A stretch of DNA of 64,000 nucleotides from Dioscorea cayenensis subsp. rotundata (taxonomy: Eukaryota; Streptophyta; Magnoliopsida; Dioscoreales; Dioscoreaceae), in NCBI RefSeq assembly GCF_009730915.1, contig NC_052477.1:27360578-27424577 (forward strand), written 5' to 3'. Both the position numbers and the translations under genes were made by a program. Below the pieces are notes generated by a model. That model searched no databases. It had not been told where the DNA came from and saw nothing but the letters and a program-made list of their open reading frames with translations. Positions 12,101 through 22,943 of this stretch are shown here, piece by piece. Each line of letters starts with the position of its first letter. Position 1 is the stretch's first letter.

Positions 12101-13800
12101 AATTGAAAACAAATTTTATTTATAATATGCCCCCACCACTTTCAAATTAATCCGACTAGTCTGTCATTTTTCTTGATAATGTCTTTCCTAACTAATTAAT
12201 AAATGGTCTTCTTATACAAGCTTAAAATCATAGGTTTATTCCTACTCACAAAGGAAATTAAGCTAAATTATCTACTTCAAATGTGCATATCATAAACGAT
12301 TGATCATGATTAGTTCCTAGCATTATCTGTCTAACTTGACAAGTTACATTATAAGAGTTGTTAGCTATTTCTATTTTGTATTGTTATTCTATTGAAAAAT
12401 TAATTTCAACTATTTAATAAGTCTCTAACATTTGTTCCTCACAAGTTTTCTATAAAGTTTGTGATACTATTATTATATAAATTGTGAGAGATTCTTTCTA
12501 TGGCATTAATGACATCGATTTTTCATTTGTCTAACAGTTATGTACATTTTTTAGGAGTGGACATTACTAAGTATTAGCATACTTCCTTCATTATTTTTCT
12601 TAGGCATAGTTCAGATAATTTCTAAGAAATCTGGTTTACCTCCGGTTCACAAAAAATTTTGTTCTGGGTATGAGTTGACTTCATATCTTGACAATTGCTG
12701 CAAAAGTTGGGTTATCGACAACTATGTTCAGTGGTTGTTAATGTTGCTGTACTACTACGTGGGCTATTTGTAATTGTATTTGTAGTTGATTTTGTTCTTG
12801 TTACAGTACTTCCTTTTGACTCAGTATTCATTAATAATTCATCTAAATTGATTTCTTATAACTATCTTACAATTTCTTAATACTCACTTTCTTCATTAGT
12901 CATGCATAGCTGTTCTATGTCATAATCTTGTTCTAAACTTGGAAGTTTCTCAATTTTATGTTTTACTATTGATTTTCTAGAATAATTATCATATTTATAT
13001 ATAGATTACATTAAGAAAAATCTACATCATCTATATTTATTGGTAGCTCTTCATAATATACTCACCAATCATAATCGCATATTTAATGTTAATCAGAGTC
13101 TCATTAGTTGTCTGGTTCTTCACTAAAATCACTGAGACATTGGCTCTTTTTATAATCAATCGATCTTAAACTTTATCTCTTGTTACTATGTTCATAATAT
13201 TATATTTCTTTTAGTAAAAGAAGATTTTCTTCCTCATCAAATGGAGTTAAATTCCATTCCTTCCTTAATAGTTTTGAATCTTAATAATTGGTCGAAATTG
13301 CATTGATTCCTTGGCTTTCTAATATGTCACTTATTTTGTTGGTTTTTAAGTTATATATGAATTTACTGTTCCTTTCAAGTTGTCCTGTTATCTGTAATTG
13401 CTTATGTAATTAACAAATTTGATTCAATTCCTACCATATTATAACCTTTTGACTTAATAATAGTTCTAGATTATTATTAATATCAATCTCCATAACTGCT
13501 ATTACGGCTTTGAACATTGATGCCATATGTTTAGAGTTAATTAAGTTGATTAACACCTTTCTTCCTAATATTTTTTATATATTCCTATTATGCCTATTAA
13601 TAATAATCCTAAGTATATAAATGGTCCAAACTGCATAGGGAAACTTGTTTCTTGGTTTAAATATGCCATTAGTCAATAGTCATACCATTGTGCTTTATAT
13701 GTTTTAAACTGAATTGAGTTTTACAATTCATAATTAAATTTGTTTGAAATTAAATATATCAAGTAATATATGCATATTTGAGTTTCAGTCAATTTCATGC
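12100..13800 (-). pseudogene. AT-rich stretch with decayed reading frames, possible old retroelement or pararetrovirus relic
   Basis: Minus-strand translation shows several protein-like segments in shifting frames, each broken by stops, over about 1.6 kb (for example around 12880-12700, 12600-12350 and 13700-13250). Composition is low in GC. I cannot name a family; an old retroelement or endogenous pararetrovirus-like insertion is a guess from the pattern alone. There is no intact frame. Confidence 0.22.
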
Positions 13801-13879
13801 CTGCTAGACTGACTATATATATATATAGGCAATTCGTCAACTAGGGACGTACTTAGAATGGAATTCTAGGGATGACCTT

Positions 13880-13913
13880 CCTCAACCATTAGATTAAAAT
13901 CTAATGGTTGAGG
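13880..13913. repeat. Perfect 16-bp inverted repeat with a 2-nt centre
   Basis: Arms CCTCAACCATTAGATT and AATCTAATGGTTGAGG around AA. It would form a strong hairpin and lies near the left end of the composite element. Confidence 0.9.
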
Positions 13914-14131
13914 ATGAGTTAACCTATTAATGTAGAGATCTGCTACCAGCATCTCCTCAAGGCTCCCGCTTTCCTCGCCCAACACGTAGATCGGGCCCCT
14001 CAAGGCCCCTTTCCCTCGCCGCCAGGTCATCAAGTCATGGCCAAGCTGACTTCCGATCCTCCTCCTTGCTGTCCCTTTCCAGGTCATTCGATCTCTCAAG
14101 CCCAACGTAGAGATCTCCCATTGCTCACATC

Positions 14132-14485
14132 CTTTAATTTGTTGTTGAATGACTTTGTTTATGATGTAGACCTTTCTTATATTTAATTTTCATGCTACTA
14201 GTGAAATCTTCCTTTTTTGGTTTTCTTGTTAATTTGTTGCAGGTACAATTTTATTTGTGCTGTAATTGTTGTTATTCATCTTTAATTTATTGTTGGATGA
14301 CTTGTTGATGTTGTGGACATTTGTTATATTTAAATTTCATGCTACAAGTGAATTCTTCACTTTTAGTATTCTTCTCTTTGTTTTTGTTGTTAATTTATTG
14401 CAGATAAAATTTCATTTGTGCTGAAGTTTTTGTTATTCATCTTTAACTTATTGTTAGATGACTTTGTTGATGTTATGGATGACTT
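14132..14485. repeat. Tandem repeat, about 150-160 bp unit, 2.3 copies
   Basis: Units start at about 14132, 14281 and 14441, each opening with TTTAA(T/C)TT(G/A)TTGTT and reading ATGACTT a little further on. The first two also share TTTCATGCTAC(T/A)AGTGAA and end TTGTTATTCATC. The third copy is cut short. Confidence 0.8.
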
Positions 14486-14603
14486 TATTTATAATGCTCG
14501 GAAACTTGAACTTGTTGCTCAGAAATTGGTTTATGAGATAGGTAAATGATTCCAATTTGCAAGCATACATTATAATGCTCAAAAATTTGAACTTGTTTCT
14601 ACA

Positions 14604-14705
14604 ACCAAATTTTGAGACACACTTTGGATACTTTTAATGTTCTACCAATTGGATGTTATAAACCAAATTTGATACACACTTTGGAAACTTTTAATGTTCT
14701 TCCAC
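14604..14705. repeat. Tandem repeat, about 60 bp unit, two copies
   Basis: The segment GACACACTTTGGATACTTTT followed by AATGTTCT recurs as ATACACACTTTGGAAACTTTT-type sequence about 60 bp later. It adds to the layered repeat structure of the surrounding element. Confidence 0.7.
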
Positions 14706-15626
14706 TCTCAATTGAAATTTTGCACCTTTTGCTTCTCAGAAACAAACATTCAAAGAAAGTTAATAATGAACGTGAATCTAAATTGCAAAAATTTCAAATG
14801 AAAAGTCATAACATCAACAAAAAAACTTCAACTGAAAAGTCAGAATGCGAAGTTACATCCTTCCACTCTTCAATTATATAATGGAAAATAGAATCATGTA
14901 TAACCAACAACAATACTTAGAGAAACACCACGCATGATTTGTAAGCTTCTCGCCGGAAGAGATGGGGAGATAAGTGAGGTTAGAGAGGCTGACGCCGCAG
15001 GCGAGAACGGTGGTAGTGAATTTGGGGTCAGAGAGCGGGCCCTAGCAGGAGCTGCTCATGTTCTCCGTGGTCATGGTGGGGCAAACGGAGCAAGGCAGAG
15101 GGACTCGTGGGAACTTTGTGAGGAGATGGTGGTGGGTTTTGGCCGGGAGGCGAGGAGGGACGGAGATTACTAGAGGGGGAGATTGGGAGATGGAGAAGAT
15201 ACGAAGAAGTGGAATAGATGAGGATGAGAACAAGGACAGTTAAAAGGAGTAGGAAGCGAAAGAGAGACTTGGGCTACATTACCCCTTTCTCACGGTGCAG
15301 AGCATGGTGTCGTCGCCGCCAAGTCACCGTCAACCTCAGAGGAAAACTTAAAATAACCATCTATAAAAGAGTAAAAAAAATATGGATGTAAAGTAACCGT
15401 TCGATCAAATCTAACTGTCAGTAGTAATCATCCTTAAATTTTAAATCTAACTACCTGTGTAGAGAACTGGCCCTCATATATATATATACATATATTTTAG
15501 TGTACCACTAGGGAAGAAATTGAAAAACGGTTCCCAAAGTTTGCAAGTTCTTAAGCCAAATGCAATGATGCAATGAAAAAAATTAAATTAATATTAATGA
15601 AGTTGGGATATATTAATATACATTTA

Positions 15627-16329
15627 TGGCCTATTTGGATTGCAGAATAGGAATGAGAATAGAGCGAATAGGAAAAAGAAAGGAATGTGAATGGGAATAA
15701 GGGGAATAGAAATAATGTGTTTGATTTGAGGGAATAAAGATTATGAATAGAAAAAGTAAAAAAAAAAGGATGTAGTAAAATTACATCAATACAGGTAAAT
15801 GGTATGATATTATATAAAATAATGAATTATGTTTAATGATAAATATTTAACATTATTTATTATTAATTATTTATAATATAAATGTATATTTCAATATATT
15901 TTAATTATATAATTAATCTTAATAATTTAATTAACTAATATATATTTATTAAATTAGTAAATATCATGAAATATGTTTAATTAAGTTAATTTCATTTATT
16001 GATTTTAATTTTAATTTCCCAATATAATTTAATTAAATTATTTAATAATTAAAACTAAAAAAGGTTCTGCTGGAGTAGAGTTCAGCTGCCGGAGAATGGG
16101 AAAGAAAAAGAGAGAAAATAAGAAAGAGAGGCTTTATATATAATAGAGGTATATTAGTAATTTTATGACTAAAGAATACTTCTTTCACCATTTTTGGGTG
16201 GAATAGGATGCTCCCCTGAGAATAATTTTTTTCCCATACATGAAAGTAACTCATGTCTTTCCTAGTTACCAAGGACCTGAGAATGGGATTCTTATTTCCA
16301 AACCCTCAATCCATGATCCAAACCTGTCC
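15627..16329. mobile_element. Non-autonomous DNA element flanked by TTA
   Basis: The left end reads TGGCCTATTTGGATT and the right end, reverse-complemented, GGACAGGTTTGGATC. Both are flanked by TTA (15624-15626 and 16330-16332). A 3-bp TTA/TAA duplication is typical of PIF/Harbinger-type elements. Terminal inverted repeats are imperfect, so class assignment is tentative. The AT-rich interior has no gene. Confidence 0.5.
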
Positions 16330-16452
16330 TTAGATTTAAAAAGCTCAGAGTACATGACAACTGGAATTCTAAATTTTGGTTGATTTATATTCATAATTTA
16401 ATTAATGAAAGAAGTCTTGAATGCATTAATTGGATGGTAACATTAAATAAAA

Positions 16453-16484
16453 CTAGATTTATGTACCCGCGCTAACGCTGCGGG
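16453..16484 (-). mobile_element. Helitron 3' terminus (minus orientation)
   Basis: On the minus strand a hairpin with CCCGC and GCGGG arms (16484-16466) is followed by nine bases and then CTAG (16456-16453), next to a T on that strand. This is the Helitron 3' end signature: a GC hairpin, a short spacer and CTRR, inserted at A/T. The 5' TC end must lie at higher coordinates but was not located. Confidence 0.6.
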
Positions 16485-16889
16485 TTGACTATATCTAAAA
16501 AGAACATTACAAAGATAGTATAAATTTTGAAAAAAAAAATTATCAATGTCATTTTTTTAAAATCGTTTTTAGTATGAGAAGTATATTTGTAAAATGTAAA
16601 TGGTTGGAAAATATATTACTTAAATATGTTATATTATTTATTGAATAATGAAAATGATTTCATTTCAATACTTTGAAATGAAACACAATTTTATGTATTA
16701 AGCCTTTCGTGTCTCTCAAAAGTTTTTATTAAGAAAATCAGTACATAAATAGGGTTCAACGACCAATTCATATATCAAACTATGTACATTATATTAAATA
16801 AATAAATTTGGAAAAAGTGAAGCGAAAAAAATAAATTATTAAAATAATCAAATAATGATCTGCATGATAATAATCAGGATGCTAAAAAT

Positions 16890-16898
<9 letters not shown>

Positions 16899-16930
<32 letters not shown>
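16899..16930. repeat. (TA)n microsatellite
   Basis: TA dinucleotide run in an AT-rich region downstream of the Helitron end. Confidence 0.85.
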
Positions 16931-16932
<2 letters not shown>

Positions 16933-17528
16933 GATATTCACTAAATTAAAGAAAATATTTTAAAAAAAATGAAGAATCTATCATAGAATTGTCATTTAGA
17001 CATTATAACTAAAACATAAAGATAATATAGATATGAAAGGAAAAAAAATATAATTACCTCAAACAAATATAATAAATACTTGAATCAGCTCACCTTTGTT
17101 TTTCAAACCATATGAAACAATAGAATGTAAGATACAATTTCAAACAATTTTTTTTAATAATATTTTGACAGAAAATTATATTTACGTTATTACTACAATA
17201 TATACATATATATTATAAATGATATTATTTTTTTTAGATATCAAATATTTTTTTGTAAAAATATAAATTTATTTTGTTTAGTATGATATATTTATCATTA
17301 TTAAATTTATAAGTTGAATTCATCATTAAAAAAATAATATGTTTATATTTTAAAACAATATATGTATATATATATTATAATATATCATAATTATGTAATA
17401 TGTAATCATATAATAGTTTTTTATATATGTTTTGCAAGGGGAAATTTTTAATAACAACCTAAAATGTGCTCTAAATATTGAATAACATAATATTTGATAG
17501 AATTTACCTTTATTTTTACATGATTAAC

Positions 17529-17531
<3 letters not shown>

Positions 17532-17567
<36 letters not shown>
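17532..17567. repeat. (ATA)n microsatellite
   Basis: About twelve ATA/AAT units in an uninterrupted run. Confidence 0.85.
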
Positions 17568-17569
<2 letters not shown>

Positions 17570-17835
17570 CATATATAATAATAATGTTATGCATATAAAA
17601 GGCAAAGAAATACAAAATACAACTTTTATTACATATTGACTATTATTATACTTGTATTAAAATATTAAACACATAATATTTATACTAACTTAAGATTTAT
17701 TTTAATAACTAAGGAAATTGGTTTTTTTGGACACATCCAGGAGAGGAATCATCCATTGAAGCAAATCTTCTTTTCTGTCAATTTATATTATTTTCAGATT
17801 GTTCTGCTTCATTCAATCTTATTCTGTCCTTAAAA

Positions 17836-18068
17836 ATATTTATTATTCACATGAAATTGAAATTATAATTTTATTTATTATTAATCAACCAAACATGGGC
17901 CATTGATATAAAAGATTTTCTTTAAAACTATTTTTTTTAAAAAAATCCTTTAACCACGCAAATTTCATACAAAAATAATTATGTTTTTAAAATATTTATT
18001 ATTAACTTGGAATTTAAATTATAATTTTATTTGTTATTAATCAAACTAAAAATAATCCATTGATATAA
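17836..18068. repeat. Tandem duplication carrying a transposon empty site
   Basis: Unit 1 (17836-17991) and unit 2 (from 17992, resuming at 18858-18920 after an insertion) share TATAATTTTATTTRTTATTA, CATTGATATA and a following AAAGATTT. In unit 1 the CATTGATATAAAAGATTT junction is uninterrupted; in unit 2 it is split by the element at 18069-18857. Confidence 0.75.
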
Positions 18069-18857
18069 GGCTGTATTTGATTAGCAACATGGAAAATGGC
18101 TGGAAAAAAAATTCCCATAGAAAAATTTTACATGGAAAATGAAAAAATAATCGTTTGATTGGCATTATTTTCTAGCTAAAAAATCAAAAATTTTCTATGG
18201 AAAATTCAGATTTTGTTCTTTGATTGCTCTTATTTTTCACGGAAAATGAAACATTTTCCATGGAAAAAACCTCATTTGTTGTTTGATTACATCAATTTTC
18301 CATGGAATTTTTTTTAAAATTTATTAAAATTTTAAACAGCGCTACGTGGAATTGAATCTTACCATCAAAACGCTTAAGATATTATCAAGTTATATAATTT
18401 ATCTTTTTTTAAAAAATTAAAAGAAAAACAAAAACTTTTTCTTTTAAATTTTTAAAAGAAGAGTTATTTTAAAATTATAAATAGCGCTACGTGGAATTGA
18501 ATCTTACCATCAAAACGCCACGGAATTTGTTCACTGATCTGGATAAATTTATTTAAAATATTATCAAATTATATAATTTATCTTTTTTTAAACAATTTAT
18601 AAGAAAAGGAAAAACTTTTTTTTTAAATTTTTAAAAGAAAAGTTATTTTAAACATTTCAATCGCACGCTATTTTTTCACATAACCCTTACGTTTTCCCTG
18701 AAAATTTTTTCCCAGGGTGGAGGCAGGAAAAATTTTCCACTGTGATAGAGTTTGTGAAAAATTTTCCACATAAAATCTTGGCCAACAAACATCCTATTTA
18801 GCTGGAAAATGACCCATGGAAAATTTTTCCAGGGAAAAAAGGCAATCAAACACAGCC
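18069..18857. mobile_element. MITE-like DNA element, PIF/Harbinger-type, TAA target duplication
   Basis: Ends are GGCTGTATTTGATTAGC and, reverse-complemented, GGCTGTGTTTGATTGCC, giving terminal inverted repeats of about 17 bp. TAA flanks both sides (18066-18068 and 18858-18860). The uninserted sister copy at 17903-17915 confirms that exactly one TAA was duplicated. The 789-bp interior has many TTTTCCATGGAAAA-like palindromic pieces and no transposase, so it is non-autonomous. Confidence 0.8.
18338..18650. repeat. Internal duplication within the MITE-like element
   Basis: AGCGCTACGTGGAATTGAAT followed by CTTACCATCAAAACGC starts at 18338 and again at 18483. Each copy is followed by matching AT-rich sequence (TTATATAATTTATCTTTTTTT). 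The second copy has about 35 extra bases. Confidence 0.8.
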
Positions 18858-18919
18858 TAAAAGATTTCTTTAGAACTATTTTTTTTAAAAAAAAAAATCA
18901 TTTAAGCATGCATTTTTAT

Positions 18920-19123
18920 TAAGAACAGGTTGATACTTGATCAATTTTATACCAAAAATTATTTTTTATACTTTTTTTAATACTTGAGACCTTTTAAATA
19001 ATATGAAAATGTTGTTGGGAAAAAAAGAAATGTTATTCACCATCCTGTCATTGCTTTATATTATGGAAAGTTCTATTTAAAAAACTAATTTTCTTACTTT
19101 CTTTTTGTTCACTTAAATCTAAA

Positions 19124-19176
<53 letters not shown>

Positions 19177-20790
19177 CAAAAAATTATATGTGTAGGCTTT
19201 TGTTTATAGTCAAGGCCCAGGTTGGTTTCCAGTGAAAAAATACAGCAAACAAACTTAAGATCATATCTCTGTTTCAAGTCTTATTAAACAATTTGACAAT
19301 TACTAATGAAATTAAACACTCCATGTTATTTATCTAATTTTGTTTAGTCATTATAATTCTATTAAGTCATTATTGCGAACTTAAATTAGTCTTCAATGTT
19401 GTAAAACTAACATAATAAATGTCAAGCATTTTATTTAAATTAAAAGAAATTTATAATGCAAGAAAGTTTGTAAGTATAAAATTTAGCTAATTGCAGATAG
19501 CTTTAATCTGTCAGCCTTAACCCAAATTTTATTTAAGTGTAAAATTTGAATCTTGTTACACAATGCATCACATACTTACATACTTTTATAACTTAAGAAT
19601 AATTGTTTTTTTTTTTATCTAATTTTCTATATAAGAGTACATAAAAAGTCCATAAAAATTCAATGAATGTGGAAATGCTAATAGGATAACATCAATTATA
19701 TAGTTCCAAAGTCAATAATCGTGGCTTATCTTCATCCAAAAATGAGACCTGTACACATGAATTCAAATAAAAATAAACTTACAATCAATCAATTATATCT
19801 AAAAGGATTGAATTTTCAAAGATGCTTAACTGATTTTTATCAAAAGAGTACTACCTACATACGTGTCAATTAATCATCCTAACTGGGTAGGTCCAAGCAT
19901 CTTCTCTCCACCATGTGTCTTTCGGCTTCATACTCAATCAAAACCAAAAATCAACTAAAAAAAATATAGTAAATATTCAGGATTAGAGCTCCAGTCGTTT
20001 GGTTTCAATATATCATCAAGAAAAAGATGAGGAAAGAAAACTTTCAAGCCTCCAAATATTAAAAATTCATCTCATATCTTAAACAAATCATAATGCATTT
20101 TAATCCATTGATCTATCAAAAAAAAAAATGAAGAACAGGGAATACCTGATTTATCATTAATTGAGGAACTACCAGAGCAGCATGAATTCATCAAAGCACA
20201 CGACTATTGTACATATGAGATGGTGAGTGGTCTTTAAACAATGCCATGCTGTTATTAAGAGAAAACTGTGAAAAACTCCTACCAAACTTATTAGCTGAAG
20301 CCAAGACATCCAAATTAGCCTGTAAATGATCCATTCCTAAAGGGACGGGAAACAATGGTCCATGACTGGCAAGAGAAACATGAGATCTTTTTCTATATTA
20401 ATAGAAATTTTGCGACAAAACCCTCCCAAAAAATTAAAAAAAAAAAAACATTGTTGTTTAGGGAAATAGAAAAATAAAAGAAGGAAAAAAAAAACAATTT
20501 TTCGGTTTAAGATCAAATAGAAAAATAAAAGAAAGGGGGAAAAAATCAACAAAGATTCGATTTAAGATTAAGCTTGTCACCTTCGAGGTTAGTGAATCCC
20601 TCTTCCTTGTTCTCCATCGTCATGAGAGTGAGAAATCCAGTATCTCTCCTTCACAATCTTGAGAAAGAGACTCAAACATCTGTACAAATTTAATTAATTA
20701 AATTAATACAGATGCAAGGATGCAAAATTTAACCAATGGATGCCACGTCACCACTCCCTTCCACCATGTCAGCCGACTCCTCAGCCTTCG
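18920..20790. other. Intergenic, no supported gene
   Basis: AT-rich with a (TA)n run at 19129-19172. A short minus-strand frame (20334 down to about 20283) ends at a GTAGGAG donor-like site but has no partner exon. No recognisable protein. Confidence 0.4.
19129..19172. repeat. (TA)n microsatellite
   Basis: Uninterrupted TA run of about 44 bp. Confidence 0.9.
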
Positions 20791-20792
20791 TC

Positions 20793-21032
20793 CTATTCAC
20801 CTTCCAGGGCGAGGATGCTGATCGGGATCTTGGCATGCGTCAAGGGCTTCTGATCCTCTAGAAACTTGAGAGACGCCTTCATGGTTGATGGATCGAGATT
20901 CCAATCTCTAGTGATGCGAAGGGATCGGATCTTGGCCGGGTGCGATGCGAGGATGAGGAAGAGCCCTGGCCATTGGAGAGGTGGAAAACCAAACAACCAA
21001 ACAAATATGGAGATCAGAATGGAAACCAACAA
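20793..21032 (-). pseudogene. Unidentified minus-strand coding relic
   Basis: A GC-richer frame with ordinary amino-acid composition. An internal ATG at 20883 gives a 29-residue stretch opening MKASLKFLEDQKPL that looks like a genuine plant N-terminus, but it ends in a stop after ALEGE with no splice donor that I can justify. I do not recognise the family. It could be a broken first exon or a captured fragment. Confidence 0.25.
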
Positions 21033-21436
21033 ATCAACAAACCAATCTAATCCATTGGTATGGTCACTCGTGGATATCTGATCTTAACATGTTACCAGCA
21101 ATTCAATATTTTTCCTTGACCAATAACCGCATGCCAAATGTCCACTCAAGACCATTTTAAGCCGCGAGACATCTTCGGGTTCATGTTCATTGGCACGATG
21201 GTCGATGGCGACTTTGACTGCCATTTAATTGACGACTAAGAGTGCACAGTGAGTCGTACTTAATAAATGTCGTCATGAATATTACACCCTATCATAGGAA
21301 GCCAAATGTCTTCCAAACAAAAATTCTGAACAACAGTAAATTTTAGGGGATAGCATTAAGATATAGTATATATATTTATTATATACTAACATCTTCAAGA
21401 ATTGCAGCAACATTTACCATTGGCCAACCAATGACA

Positions 21437-21515
21437 ATATGCCACGTTGACAATGTCATCCGCACCAAAGAACTCCATTTCCCATTGATCATATGCCACG
21501 TGGACGGTACCGTCC
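21437..21515 (+). promoter_or_regulatory. Repeated ATATGCCACGT motif pair
   Basis: ATATGCCACGTTGACAATGTC (about 21440) and ATATGCCACGTGGACGGTAC (about 21490) are spaced about 50 bp apart; the second includes CCACGTGG, a palindromic G-box. They lie about 1.3 kb upstream of the dead lectin gene. Function is unknown. Confidence 0.3.
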
Positions 21516-21661
21516 CCTGGTCTCCTTTTTAAGTTCCAAAGCATTTTTCCATTTCCCAATATTCCAGAACCAACGCACTGACCATTTACTATTCAAGTCT
21601 CCAAACTTTATTTAAATATTATATTTTGTGAAATTAATCAGAATTCCAATAAGTTAAATAT

Positions 21662-21918
21662 ATTTTTTTTTTTTACAAAGTCGACAAGCGACAAAACAAA
21701 GGACAAACGGGTACGGAAGTGCACCAGTTACGGTGGCTTGAATGACCTCCTGAGAATAATCCCCCCGCCATGCAACCCTGGAGGGGAGAACGAGAGTTAA
21801 TCCTCACACAGAACTCCCACAGGGGACCCTAAATATGAATTGTAAGCTGAGAGGTTCGAACTCGAGACCTCTCACTTACAACCATGGGTAGTTACCATTG
21901 GACTAGCCCAAGGTTCCT
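21662..21918 (-). mobile_element. tRNA-derived SINE (minus orientation)
   Basis: On the minus strand the element has an A-box-like TAGTCCAATGG (21905-21895) and a B-box-like GAGTTCGAACC (21863-21853), a body of about 250 bp, and an A-rich tail seen as the T run near 21663-21674. A perfect 12-bp target duplication TAAGTTAAATAT flanks it (21650-21661 and 21919-21930). These are the hallmarks of a Pol III-transcribed SINE mobilised by a LINE. Confidence 0.85.
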
Positions 21919-22943
21919 TAAGTTAAATATTTTGATTTACTTTTATAATATCAATTACGAGATTCAATAATATTCATCCACTTAAAAAAATAAGATGAAA
22001 AAAAATACTAAAAAGGTTCATTCCCAAAAATAGAAAAAAGAAAAACTGGTTTTTTTCCCATTATGTAAAGTTTTAGAATTTTAATATTGAGATTTATTTT
22101 TAAGAATACTTTCCCTCTAATATTAACCATCTTATTTAGGAAAAAATTCAAATTATTTTTCACATCTACATGTTTCATAAATATTTTTTAAAATTTTAAC
22201 CATTTCGTTTAGAAAAAAAATACGTAAATTAATGAGAATAAATAATTCTAATAAAAATAAAAAAATGTCACCTTATAAATTTTTAAAATTTGAAAGCTTT
22301 ATTGATAATTTTAACATTTGCGCAAACTCCAAATATGTGACTTAATACAAGACTAAAAGAATAATATTTTTTTGGGTAATATTTTTTTAATTTATAAAAA
22401 TTTAATACCAATCTTAATATTTTTGCAAATTACAAATATGACCGTTAATATGAAAACGAAGAGAGTAATGTATTTTCCCCGGACAGAAAATTAAAAAAAA
22501 TGAAAAATAAAAAAAACAAGTGTCGCCCTATACAAGGTGAAGTCATCTCGTCTGGGCCTATTAAAACTTGCCATGTGTCCCAAAATCACAATAAAAAAAT
22601 AATAATATTATATATCACATGTGTCAGTATATAATAGGCTGGAGTGGAATCAGAAAATACACTGCCTCTAGAATTAGGCGAGATGACTTCATATAAAGTC
22701 GGCCTCATTCACAATTCGGTCATTGTTCACACTCTCATTCTCATTCTCATTGGAAGCTCGGCCATGGAGTTCCCCTTCCATCACCACCATTGCCATTGCG
22801 GTTACTGTTGCAACAAGAAGAACCCCAAACACTGTTGAAAAAATCAAGACCAAATTAAATGATCAGAATTTCCATAGAGCTTCAAAGACACATGATCATT
22901 CATTCATTCAGAGTCATTCCTCTCTAGAGAATAATACAGACTC

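Larger units (their letters stand above)
13826..15474. mobile_element. Composite non-autonomous element lying between TA microsatellites
   Basis: The block is bordered by TA tracts on both sides (about 13812-13825 and 15475-15490). Near the left end is a hairpin (13880-13913). The interior mixes GC-rich stretches (about 13925-14130 and 14940-15310) with AT-rich tandem repeats (14132-14485 and 14604-14705). The right end has TAACCGTTCGATCAAATCTA-type wording weakly matching the left end in inverted orientation. The GC-rich stretches look like captured gene fragments, but I cannot name the source gene. Boundaries are inferred. Confidence 0.4.

Noticed and set aside
20283..20334. Minus-strand mini exon ending at GTAGGAG
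   Set aside because: Same reason: isolated, with no continuation.
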